Source: Bacteroidaceae bacterium | GTDB taxonomy: Bacteria; Bacteroidota; Bacteroidia; Bacteroidales; Bacteroidaceae | Assembly: GCA_017631315.1 (NCBI GenBank) | Contig: JAGBTN010000003.1 | Coordinates: 186,001 to 250,000, forward strand | Direction: 5' to 3' | Length of the DNA: 64,000 nucleotides | Shown here: positions 49,752-56,155 of the stretch, piece by piece | Position numbering within the stretch: the stretch's first letter is position 1 | How the letters are laid out: each line of letters opens with the position of its first letter | Notes under the pieces: model-generated | Databases searched by the model: none | What the model was told of the DNA's origin: nothing | Seen by the model: only the letters and a program-made list of their open reading frames with translations | Translations under genes and position numbers: made by a program

Positions 49752-50636
49752 TTATCTCAATGTCACTTTCAAGCTCTCCTTCGTCTCGCTCGTTTTGATA
49801 TACTTACCATACAAGTCAGCATTATCTGCCCTAAAAGCCTTGCTGTCGAAACTCTCTCGCTTGCTGGGTGCTACATAAGTAATTAGCACAGCACCTGTAT
49901 CAAAACTCTTCTCGCCATTCTCTGCCATCTTGCCCAACACCTCTGCCTTGCAGGCTTCATACTGCTCTGTCAGTTCCTTAATCTTCTTGCCAAGCACATA
50001 TAGTGTTGTCTCATTCTGTACGATGTAGTCGGGGAAGAAGGATTTGTGCTCGTATGGCTCGTCGGCAAGGTCTGCCTGTATCAGCAAATCTACATCAGCC
50101 ACTCGCTCTACTTCGATGAGTTCTGCAATGTCACCACGCAGCCAGATGCCGTACATATTGCGCACCTTGATGTGCGGATTGTTCATCTCAAGGAAGTAAG
50201 CGCAGATGCTCAGCTGCCATGCAACGCTCTCCTTGTCGAACTTGCTTGTGGTCTTGAAGTCGGCAATATCTACAACATTTTCCTCCACCTCATAGATGCA
50301 GTCAATGTTGGTTGCATAGTGCTGCATGTCGCTCACCGTCCACTCGCCTGTCAGGTAATTAAGGTTGTGCTTTTTCTTCAGTTTAAGGTAGTTCTTACCT
50401 TCTTCTGTGCTTGGGTCAACGCCAAGGCTATCTACCAATTCTATATCCTCGTGCACAAGTGTTCCTCTCTCTGCTGCCTTCTTCAATATGGCTTCGGGGA
50501 TGCCATCGTACTTGTTAGGGAATAGTCTGCGGAGCAGGGTAGAAGTGATACCCTTATACATCTCGCCTGTATCAGTATTAGTATACGTGTGCGCCTCTTG
50601 GTCGAATACTACCGGAATGAAATTTAGTTGTGTCAT
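49752..50636 (-). CDS. PD-(D/E)XK exonuclease of the recombination module
   Basis: The 294-aa protein resembles RecB-like/YqaJ-type phage exonucleases: N-terminal GITSTLLRRLFPNKY, AAERGTLVHEDIELVD, and the catalytic stretch VVDIADFKTTSKFDKESVAW (D-x-K) followed by QLSICAYFLE. Beside ERF and SSB-like proteins it would resect ends for annealing. A structured leader precedes the gene (50640-50773). Confidence 0.8.
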   Translation of the reverse strand: MTQLNFIPVVFDQEAHTYTNTDTGEMYKGITSTLLRRLFPNKYDGIPEAILKKAAERGTLVHEDIELVDSLGVDPSTEEGKNYLKLKKKHNLNYLTGEWTVSDMQHYATNIDCIYEVEENVVDIADFKTTSKFDKESVAWQLSICAYFLEMNNPHIKVRNMYGIWLRGDIAELIEVERVADVDLLIQADLADEPYEHKSFFPDYIVQNETTLYVLGKKIKELTEQYEACKAEVLGKMAENGEKSFDTGAVLITYVAPSKRESFDSKAFRADNADLYGKYIKTSETKESLKVTLR

Positions 50637-50639
50637 CGT

Positions 50640-50699
50640 TGTAATTTATTAAAGCACTGCGGAGTTCTCAGGATTACATCATAGTCCGCATCTTATCTA
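50640..50699 (-). repeat. leader repeat, copy 2 (60 bp)
   Basis: Imperfect copy of 50714-50773, 74 bp apart. On the RNA the arms TGCGGA and TCCGCA pair. It ends at the exonuclease gene start. Confidence 0.6.
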
Positions 50700-50713
50700 T
50701 ATCTTCAGTGCTG

Positions 50714-50773
50714 TGTTAATTGAAAAAGCAGTTGTGGAGTTCCTACGATTACCGTCAGTCCACTTCTTATCTG
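50714..50773 (-). repeat. leader repeat, copy 1 (60 bp)
   Basis: Same layout as copy 2: GTGGA and TCCAC pair at the same positions, with the U-A pair replaced by C-G in the other copy. Both share AGATAAGA, GGACT, GTAATC and the GCTTT---AATTA stretch. No gene of more than a few codons is found in 50637-50800. Confidence 0.6.
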
Positions 50774-50800
50774 ACCTTCATCTGCTTACTTTTGTTCTCA

Positions 50801-51376
50801 TTAAAATCCTAATGCCTTCCTTCTTGCCGAGAAAGCAGTCTTATATCCTGGTTCGTTCTCTAATTTTTTGTATGCTTCATAAATTTTTAGCACCTCTTCC
50901 CTCGTGTTCGCTTGCGCAAGTGCTGGCTTAATTTCGTTCTCAATAATCTCATGAGGAGTAAGTTCGTCAGTGTTAGCGTTAGCGTCATCCTTGCCATGCG
51001 TGTTAGTAGCATCTGCATCCTTGGTGTCGTCGATTGCGAAAAGACCGTTTAGCGCATACTTCCGTGCATAACTGCTTGAAGCACCTGTGATTTGAGAGCC
51101 ATCCATACCCTTCTTGTTCTCGTCCTCTCTCGCAAGGGCTGTTGTCGCAACACTCTCGCCTGTACTGTTAGTCAGTGTTGCAGTCGCCTTGATGTAGTAT
51201 CTGTTGCCAATAAGCAACACTTCATCCTGCAGCATCAGTGTGCATTTAGTTTCAGCCAACAATGGCTTCACTGCCTTCAAAATGTCCTCGCAACTTCTAT
51301 ACTTGTAGTTGCCAAATTTGTTAAACTGCTCCTTAGGAGCTGTCAACTTCGATTGAATGGTGTTAAGTTCTTTCAT
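50801..51376 (-). CDS. ERF-family single-strand annealing protein
   Basis: The 191-aa protein is typical ERF: NTIQSKLTAPKEQFNKFGNY, YRSCEDILKAVKPLL, then ATATLTNSTGESV and GSQITGASSSYARKYALNGL-FAIDDTKDAD. ERF anneals complementary strands and circularises phage DNA together with the exonuclease. The C-terminal part is a helical interaction domain. Confidence 0.9.
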   Translation of the reverse strand: MKELNTIQSKLTAPKEQFNKFGNYKYRSCEDILKAVKPLLAETKCTLMLQDEVLLIGNRYYIKATATLTNSTGESVATTALAREDENKKGMDGSQITGASSSYARKYALNGLFAIDDTKDADATNTHGKDDANANTDELTPHEIIENEIKPALAQANTREEVLKIYEAYKKLENEPGYKTAFSARRKALGF

Positions 51377-51383
51377 CGTATAT

Positions 51384-51554
51384 TTATTTAATTTTATTTT
51401 CCTTAACCAACAGGGCTATTGAGCCTACTAATGCACACGCTGCAATCTTTATAAACAATGTCTGTCTGTATGTCTCGCCTTCTGCGATGAGAAGAATGAA
51501 TGCGCCAATACCCATTAAAAGTATCAGTGTGTTTTTTGCTAATGTCAGTTTCAT
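51384..51554 (-). CDS. 56-aa small membrane protein
   Basis: The 56-aa protein has two hydrophobic stretches (TLILLMGIGAFILLIA and IKIAACALVGSIALLV) separated by a short loop. Its ATG overlaps the stop of the 43-aa ORF as ATGA, and it ends 7 bp before ERF. Function unknown; could affect host membrane or exclude other phages. Confidence 0.68.
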   Translation of the reverse strand: MKLTLAKNTLILLMGIGAFILLIAEGETYRQTLFIKIAACALVGSIALLVKENKIK

Positions 51555-51682
51555 AATTTCTCTTGTTTTTTACACATCGGTTCGATGCTATGTTCTACAT
51601 ATCTTTTCAACGCCTTGCAGTATCTTCCGTTCACACCATTGTGCGCCCTGCTGCATTTTTCGCATAGTCTGTTTGTACTCAT
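51551..51682 (-). CDS. 43-aa Cys-rich (zinc-ribbon-like) protein
   Basis: The 43-aa protein has Cys7, Cys10, Cys22 and Cys36 (L-CEKCSRAHNGVNGRYC, IEPMC), a likely zinc-binding set. ATGA overlaps on both sides. I recall similar tiny proteins in Bacteroides phages. Function unknown. Confidence 0.65.
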   Translation of the reverse strand: MSTNRLCEKCSRAHNGVNGRYCKALKRYVEHSIEPMCKKQEKL

Positions 51683-52002
51683 GCCGATTGTAAGTACTTA
51701 TAACACTCCTTTTCAAACTCATGTTCTACATCAAGTACTTCCTCATTCCCCTCCTCATCATATCTAAACGCTGTCACATTCACATCGGCCGTTCTGCTTA
51801 TCTCTACTGCGCCCGTGCCATTCCAATAATCGGTATCTCTGTAACCTTCTTCGTGAACATAACCATCCAGTTCGATAGTCAGATTGTCTGCAACCTCTAC
51901 AAAGATGTCAAAGCCGCCATCCTGTCCGTCAAGTGCATCTAACACAATTTTCTTCTGTTCCTTTGTTAAAACAACCTTCTCGTTTGTATTTCTTGTTGTC
52001 AT
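51679..52002 (-). CDS. 107-aa early phage protein
   Basis: The 107-aa acidic protein (DGGFDIFVEVADNLTIELDG, EEVLDVEHEFEKECYKYLQS) has an alpha/beta pattern and no recognised family. Overlaps both neighbours by ATGA. Confidence 0.68.
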   Translation of the reverse strand: MTTRNTNEKVVLTKEQKKIVLDALDGQDGGFDIFVEVADNLTIELDGYVHEEGYRDTDYWNGTGAVEISRTADVNVTAFRYDEEGNEEVLDVEHEFEKECYKYLQSA

Positions 52003-52187
52003 AGTTCTCCCTCCGCCTTTATAATGTCCTTTCCAAGAAAAAATATCTTGCCTGTCTTTGTGAAGTGTGGTGTGTAAATTCCCTCTTTATATCTTCGATT
52101 AACTGTCATTCTACTGCAACCTATCTCACGTGCAAGCTCGACAACCGAATATCTTTTGGTCGGCACCAACGAAAAAACGTTAATCAT
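51999..52187 (-). CDS. excisionase-like HTH protein
   Basis: The 62-aa protein is a MerR-like winged helix (YSVVELAREIGCSRMTVNRR, then GIYTPHFTKTGKIFFLGKDI), the form of HTH_17 excisionases. As second gene of the early operon it may be the Xis that directs excision, or an early regulator. Confidence 0.75.
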   Translation of the reverse strand: MINVFSLVPTKRYSVVELAREIGCSRMTVNRRYKEGIYTPHFTKTGKIFFLGKDIIKAEGEL

Positions 52188-52199
52188 AACTCTTATAAA

Positions 52200-52391
52200 T
52201 TAGGATACCCTTACAACTCTTATTGTTCTCGCCTGCTTGTTAGCTTCGGTCTTATATGTTCTGTCCATTACAAAACTTACTCCCGAAACAATTGAACGTA
52301 CACTGAACATCTTTTCGAGTGGAAAGACTTGTACATCGCCGATACTCATTGCTTCAATGGTCGGCTTCATTTTTTTCGTTTTTTCTTCCAT
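52200..52391 (-). CDS. 63-aa first early protein, Cro candidate
   Basis: The 63-aa protein (SIGDVQVFPLEKMFSVRSIV, then TEANKQARTIRVVRVS) is first in the leftward early operon, opposite the repressor, where cro would be. The VFPLEKMFSVRS pattern recurs in Bacteroides mobile elements. It could bind DNA; no clear HTH. Confidence 0.65.
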   Translation of the reverse strand: MEEKTKKMKPTIEAMSIGDVQVFPLEKMFSVRSIVSGVSFVMDRTYKTEANKQARTIRVVRVS

Positions 52392-52431
52392 TCTTTTTAT
52401 TTATTTTAATTTTATTATTAACTTTGTGATG

Positions 52432-52464
52432 CAAAGATAAGTGTAAAAACTTAAATAACATCAA
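52432..52464 (-). promoter_or_regulatory. leftward early promoter
   Basis: TATCTTTG (52432-52439) on the minus strand with TTG (52462-52464), gap 22 bp. It drives the early operon and is overlapped by the dyads at 52461-52486. Confidence 0.7.
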
Positions 52465-52486
52465 TTATAATTGAATTAAATTTCAA
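52461..52486. promoter_or_regulatory. putative repressor operator region
   Basis: Two adjoining dyads: the perfect 14-bp palindrome TCAATTATAATTGA (52461-52474) and TTGAA-N6-TTCAA (52471-52486). They cover the -33 boxes of both divergent promoters, as expected for CI/Cro sites. Confidence 0.65.
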
Positions 52487-52501
52487 TAATGCGTGATTTT
52501 G
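52471..52501 (+). promoter_or_regulatory. repressor promoter (tentative)
   Basis: TTG (52471-52473), 20 bp, TGATTTTG (52494-52501), one mismatch to TAnnTTTG. A direct repeat GTGATTTTG occurs at 52493-52501 and 52514-52522. Leader about 54 nt. Confidence 0.5.
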
Positions 52502-52561
52502 GCTATAAAATAGGTGATTTTGAACACTTATACCTTAAATAACATTATTAATCCTTCAATT

Positions 52562-53425
52562 ATGGCTAAACAATTCTATCCAATTGATGCAGACTTAATC
52601 GAAAGAATTAAGTCTATTATGGACAAAGAGCATCTAAGAGCCAACACTTTTGCTGATGGCTTAGGTTTTGCAGCAAGCAGCTTATCTCGTATTCTTAATG
52701 GCAAAGCCCCAGCTCCTGACAACCTTTTACAGTCTATCGCGCGTGTACATAATATAAACTATAGTTGGCTCCTGACGGGGCAAGGTGATATGACCGACAC
52801 TAACAATACGGTTGTGTCAACTTCGATAACACCCTCTGAAGATGCAGAAATTATTGAATCTTTCCCGATGTTACCTGAAGAAGTTTCGGAGGAGGCAAAT
52901 ACTAACATAGAAGAATTTATTGAAGAAAACAGTTCAGAGCTGGAGAGAGTTAACCCTTCATCTAAACTGTCATCCGCAAATGCAGCAGAACGGATCCTGC
53001 GAACTTCTATGATGCCGACATTCCAACCGGAAGACATTGTGTTCGTGCGCTTCCTCCCTGACCGAATGAAGCTTTGCGACGGGGATATATACTACCTCAA
53101 CTGCAAGAATCGTCCCACTATGATCAGGCGTGTGAAGTTTGAGCCAGACAATAAACTGCGTCTTCTCGCACAAAACCCCCAGTATGGTGATGTGATAATT
53201 TCACGCGAAGACATTATAAACGTTGGCACTATCGTGGGCATGCTTCGCCTAACCTTTGGCGACCAGTATTCGGAAATTGAAGCCATGCGCCGACAAAAAG
53301 ACGAACAAATAGAAAATCGAAGCAAACAAGTTGACAATATCCTTGAAATGCAGCGTGAACTTATTTCTGAGATTCGCGAGCAAGGCAAACGCAATGGCAT
53401 GTTGATAGACAAACTTCTCAAATAA
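52562..53425 (+). CDS. CI-like repressor with S24-like C-terminal domain
   Basis: From ATG 52562 (the upstream in-frame GTG at 52514 lies in the leader) the 287-aa protein has an N-terminal HTH (about residues 25-47, ANTFADGLGFAASSLSRILN), WLLTGQGD at 69-76, a long acidic linker and an S24-like domain: RTSMMPTFQPEDIVFVR (Ser149), GDIYYLN and TMIRRVKFEP, then LLAQNPQY. The Lys of the Ser-Lys dyad is Arg here (IRRV, 188-191), and no Ala-Gly/Cys-Gly cleavage site precedes Ser149. A C-terminal coiled coil (240-287) is extra. It should keep lysogeny by repressing the early promoter. Confidence 0.88.
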   Translation: MAKQFYPIDADLIERIKSIMDKEHLRANTFADGLGFAASSLSRILNGKAPAPDNLLQSIARVHNINYSWLLTGQGDMTDTNNTVVSTSITPSEDAEIIESFPMLPEEVSEEANTNIEEFIEENSSELERVNPSSKLSSANAAERILRTSMMPTFQPEDIVFVRFLPDRMKLCDGDIYYLNCKNRPTMIRRVKFEPDNKLRLLAQNPQYGDVIISREDIINVGTIVGMLRLTFGDQYSEIEAMRRQKDEQIENRSKQVDNILEMQRELISEIREQGKRNGMLIDKLLK

Positions 53426-53455
53426 ACTACAATTCTCATTTCAAAAACTACAATT

Positions 53456-54508
53456 ATGGACTTCAAAGACACCCTCCACAATCTTGCTAATCGTATAGAC
53501 GCCTTAAAGGATTCTATACAGACCGAAGAAGCAACCAAAAACGCCTTTATAATGCCATTTATTCAGTCACTGGGCTACGATGTCTTCAATCCAACAGAGG
53601 TTATCCCAGAGATGAACTGCGACCTTATCAAAAAGAAAGGTGAAAAAATAGACTACGCCATTATAAAAGACGGAGAGCCTATAATGCTTATTGAGTGTAA
53701 AGCATGGAAGGAAAGCCTTGACCTTCATAGTACTCAATTACAAAAGTACTTTGTTGCATCAAAAGCAAAGTTTGGCATCCTGACAAATGGCATTATCTAT
53801 CGTTTCTACACCGACCTTGTGAAGACAAACATAATGGACGATGTCCCATTCCTCGAAGTCGACATCTGTAACCTTACTTCGTCGCAAATAGACGAGCTCG
53901 AAAAATTCCAAAAATCAAACTTTGATGTTGATTCTATCCTTTGTTCAGCATCTGAATTAAAGTACATCTCTGGCATCAAAAACGCCATCAAAAACGAGTT
54001 TTCCAACCCTTCACAGGAACTCATAAAGCTTCTTTCAAAGAAAGTATATGACGGAACCATGACCTCCAAAGTCATGGAGACATTTACCACTCTCGTTAAG
54101 CGCTCTCTGAAGCTCTACATAAATGAAACCCTGAGCAGCAGGCTTTCCGTTGCCATAAATCACCAAGAGGATGAAAACACGCCTCCAGAAGAACCGCAAG
54201 AGGACAACAGCCCAAAGGTTGTCACAACCAATATGGAACTTGAAGGCTTCTATGTTGTCAAGTCAATAATCCGCCAAGTCATAGACGCATCACGCATCAC
54301 ATATAGAGATGCTCAATCTTACTTTGCTGTCTTCGTTGATGACAATAACAGAAAGCCTATCTGCCGTCTGTATTTTAACAATGAATCCAACATGCAGATT
54401 GCAATGCTCGACGAGGCAAAAAAAGAAACGAAATACAAATTACAATCTATCGAGGATATCTACTCATTCAGCGACCAACTCATAGAAACAGCAAAAAGAT
54501 ACGTATAA
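53456..54508 (+). CDS. HsdR N-terminal-type PD-(D/E)XK nuclease
   Basis: The 350-aa protein carries the type I restriction R-subunit N-terminal domain without the motor: TEEATKNAFIMPFIQSLGYD, VFNPTEVIPE, KIDYAI (Asp66) and IMLIECKAW (Glu80-x-Lys82), the PD-(D/E)XK core. The C-terminal half (about 230-350) is a separate domain after an acidic Pro-rich linker. It lies 30 bp after the repressor on the same strand and is expressed in the lysogen. Homologs sit in the same place in many prophages; anti-phage defence is plausible, not shown. Confidence 0.8.
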   Translation: MDFKDTLHNLANRIDALKDSIQTEEATKNAFIMPFIQSLGYDVFNPTEVIPEMNCDLIKKKGEKIDYAIIKDGEPIMLIECKAWKESLDLHSTQLQKYFVASKAKFGILTNGIIYRFYTDLVKTNIMDDVPFLEVDICNLTSSQIDELEKFQKSNFDVDSILCSASELKYISGIKNAIKNEFSNPSQELIKLLSKKVYDGTMTSKVMETFTTLVKRSLKLYINETLSSRLSVAINHQEDENTPPEEPQEDNSPKVVTTNMELEGFYVVKSIIRQVIDASRITYRDAQSYFAVFVDDNNRKPICRLYFNNESNMQIAMLDEAKKETKYKLQSIEDIYSFSDQLIETAKRYV

Positions 54509-54512
54509 CATC

Positions 54513-54818
54513 ATGCAAAGGCTCGACAATAGCAGATTAATCGTCAGCCGCTTCTTTGATGCTATTGATTTTCTTATCAAGCAGAAACACATCAGAGGCG
54601 TCCAAACCTTTACAAAGAAGTACGGCATCAATAGATGGAACTTCTACACCGTGAAGGAGCAACCTGAATCAGGCATGTTTGAAGTAGGATGGCTTGAAAA
54701 CATCGTACGGGATTTTGGTGTATCATCGGAATGGTTGCTTACTGGTAACGGACCAATGATTAAGGAAAACCGTGCAAATTTCGTGCAAAGGAAAAAGCAA
54801 ACCAAAGCATCAATCTGA
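54513..54818 (+). CDS. small HTH protein next to attR
   Basis: The 101-aa protein has a repressor-like N-terminal HTH (HIRGVQTFTKKYGINRWNFY) and an SSEWLLTGNGPM motif shared with the CI-like repressor, which suggests a truncated relative. It begins 4 bp after the nuclease gene in the lysogeny operon and ends 27 bp before attR. It may be a second regulator or antagonist of CI. Confidence 0.72.
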   Translation: MQRLDNSRLIVSRFFDAIDFLIKQKHIRGVQTFTKKYGINRWNFYTVKEQPESGMFEVGWLENIVRDFGVSSEWLLTGNGPMIKENRANFVQRKKQTKASI

Positions 54819-54845
54819 ATATCAATCGCTAACTGAAAAGAAACC

Positions 54846-54896
54846 CACGTCTGGGGGGCGCGAGGTCGCAAGTTCGAGTCTTGTCATCCCGACCTA
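54846..54896 (+). repeat. attR core (51 bp)
   Basis: Identical to 4296-4346. It holds only the 3' half of tRNA-Pro without acceptor 5' strand or D-arm, so it is not a functional tRNA. Confidence 0.96.
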
Positions 54897-54898
54897 AG

Positions 54899-54943
54899 AA
54901 AGAGCCGAAAGCTTAACAAAAGCATTCGGCTCTTTCTCTTTTT
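54899..54943 (+). terminator. original host terminator of tRNA-Pro
   Basis: AAAGAGCCGAA (54899-54909) pairs with TTCGGCTCTTT (54925-54935), then CTCTTTTT. Directly after attR; it would end the tRNA transcript in an uninfected strain. The bases from 54944 to 55020 hold nothing I can name. Confidence 0.85.
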
Positions 54944-55020
54944 ACACACCCATTCTGCCTCCTCGCCACAAGGCGCAGCCACACGCAACACACCACCACA
55001 AAAACAAAGGCGAGCCACTA

Positions 55021-55105
55021 CCGAAATAATGGTTCGCCTAATTGGCCGGAATGCTTAACCTTTCCGGGCATAATGGTTAACCCTTTTGGCAATAATGGTT
55101 AACCT
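55021..55105 (-). repeat. 85-bp intergenic repeat, copy 1
   Basis: Array of about four units of the type GGTTAACCATTAT-N-GGC-AAA, period about 21-22 bp. It is the inverted partner of 63172-63256. Read on the minus strand it follows the stop of the gene at 55117. Confidence 0.8.
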
Positions 55106-55116
55106 ATTTTTTTGAC

Positions 55117-56145
55117 TTAAAACTGGTCCGTCGCCGACTGGATGTCCCTCACCCAGTTCGACCCCATGGCTGCGATGCGTCCGTCGGGTGCAACAAGCAC
55201 GAAATAAGGCAGTTCCCTGATGCCCCATTGCTGCACGAGCGGACTGGCCAGACAACGGAAGTCGCAATAACTGGGATAGTCTATGCTATCCCGTTCCTCG
55301 ATGCGGCTGAGTCTCTTCTCGTCGATGTCGAGCGAATAACTGATGAGGTCGATGTCCTTCCCCCTGCCTTTCATCTCGCGACGCAAGCGTCTGGCACGAT
55401 AGACGGCATTCTGGCTGCCGCTCTTCCACGTTGCCCAAAAGGCAATGAGCAAGGGCTTGCCCTCGTAGTCGGCACGCTGTATGGTGCGTTCCTCCTCTCC
55501 ATTGCCGCCATGGCCGGGCTTCAGGACAAGAGAAAAGTCGGGCAAAGGCTCACCCACAAGCAGCCTGTCCTTGGCACGCACGTGTACGGCAAGTTTCGAC
55601 AAGACAAGGTCGTCGGGGCAAGCACGGCCGAGACTGTCGTACAACTCCGTAACCTCGCGAACAGAAGTCGCCGTGTCGCAAAGGAAATAAGTCGTAAACA
55701 AATGGCGGCTCATCGCCAGCGTCGGATGCGCCAGAATGTAGCCTCGGGCAATCTCCCGCGTTTCGTTCGCCGACTTGCCATTAACCTCAAGTCGGAAGTC
55801 CGTATAGCGTTCGTTATCCTCCGAACCGCTCACCTTCACCTCGCTCAAGTTCTGTGCATCACCATCGATGCGAAGGTCTGCTCCGGGAGTGCCGAAGACT
55901 ATGAGCTCCGACTTGTTCGGATAGAGAATATGCAAGGTAGCCGTCTCCTGAGTAGGCAGGCTATACGAGAACGAGCCGTCCTGGATGCGCAACGTATCCA
56001 AACGGTCCAACCCCTCGTCCGAACTATATATAAGGAATTCGCCCTGCTCCAGGTGCGCGAACTCCCCTTTGAGTCTGACCTCTCCGGGATGTCCTGTGCA
56101 ACAGAGCAGGGCGAACGATATTGCTATGAGAACAAGGTTCTTCAC
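55117..56145 (-). CDS. DUF4369/thioredoxin-fold lipoprotein without CXXC
   Basis: The 342-aa protein has a lipoprotein signal (ISFALLCCTGHPG), a DUF4369-like N-terminal beta domain (LKGEFAHLEQGEFLIY) and a C-terminal TlpA/AhpC-type thioredoxin fold (VGEPLPDFSL, LLIAFWATWKSGSQNAVYRA, GIRELPYFVLVAPDGRIAAM). In active members the sequence is FWATWCGPC; here the two Cys are gone (WKSGS), so no redox activity is expected. It ends the operon with the TPR lipoprotein. Role possibly structural or binding in the cell envelope. Confidence 0.85.
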   Translation of the reverse strand: MKNLVLIAISFALLCCTGHPGEVRLKGEFAHLEQGEFLIYSSDEGLDRLDTLRIQDGSFSYSLPTQETATLHILYPNKSELIVFGTPGADLRIDGDAQNLSEVKVSGSEDNERYTDFRLEVNGKSANETREIARGYILAHPTLAMSRHLFTTYFLCDTATSVREVTELYDSLGRACPDDLVLSKLAVHVRAKDRLLVGEPLPDFSLVLKPGHGGNGEEERTIQRADYEGKPLLIAFWATWKSGSQNAVYRARRLRREMKGRGKDIDLISYSLDIDEKRLSRIEERDSIDYPSYCDFRCLASPLVQQWGIRELPYFVLVAPDGRIAAMGSNWVRDIQSATDQF

Positions 56146-56155
56146 CTTACTTCCT

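Larger units (their letters stand above)
4296..54896. mobile_element. complete temperate siphovirus prophage
   Basis: The element is bounded by 51-bp direct repeats in tRNA-Pro and contains a full set of modules: integrase, lysogeny switch, recombination, replication, packaging, head, long non-contractile tail (tape measure, frameshifted tail chaperones, no sheath gene seen), adhesins and lysis. Counting one core copy it is 50,550 bp. I found no disrupted essential gene and no insertion sequence, so it is probably inducible. Host genes resume directly outside both junctions. Confidence 0.96.

Noticed and set aside
54897..55116. A possible cargo gene beyond attR
   Set aside because: Only a terminator and the intergenic repeat are present; no ORF of meaningful length.
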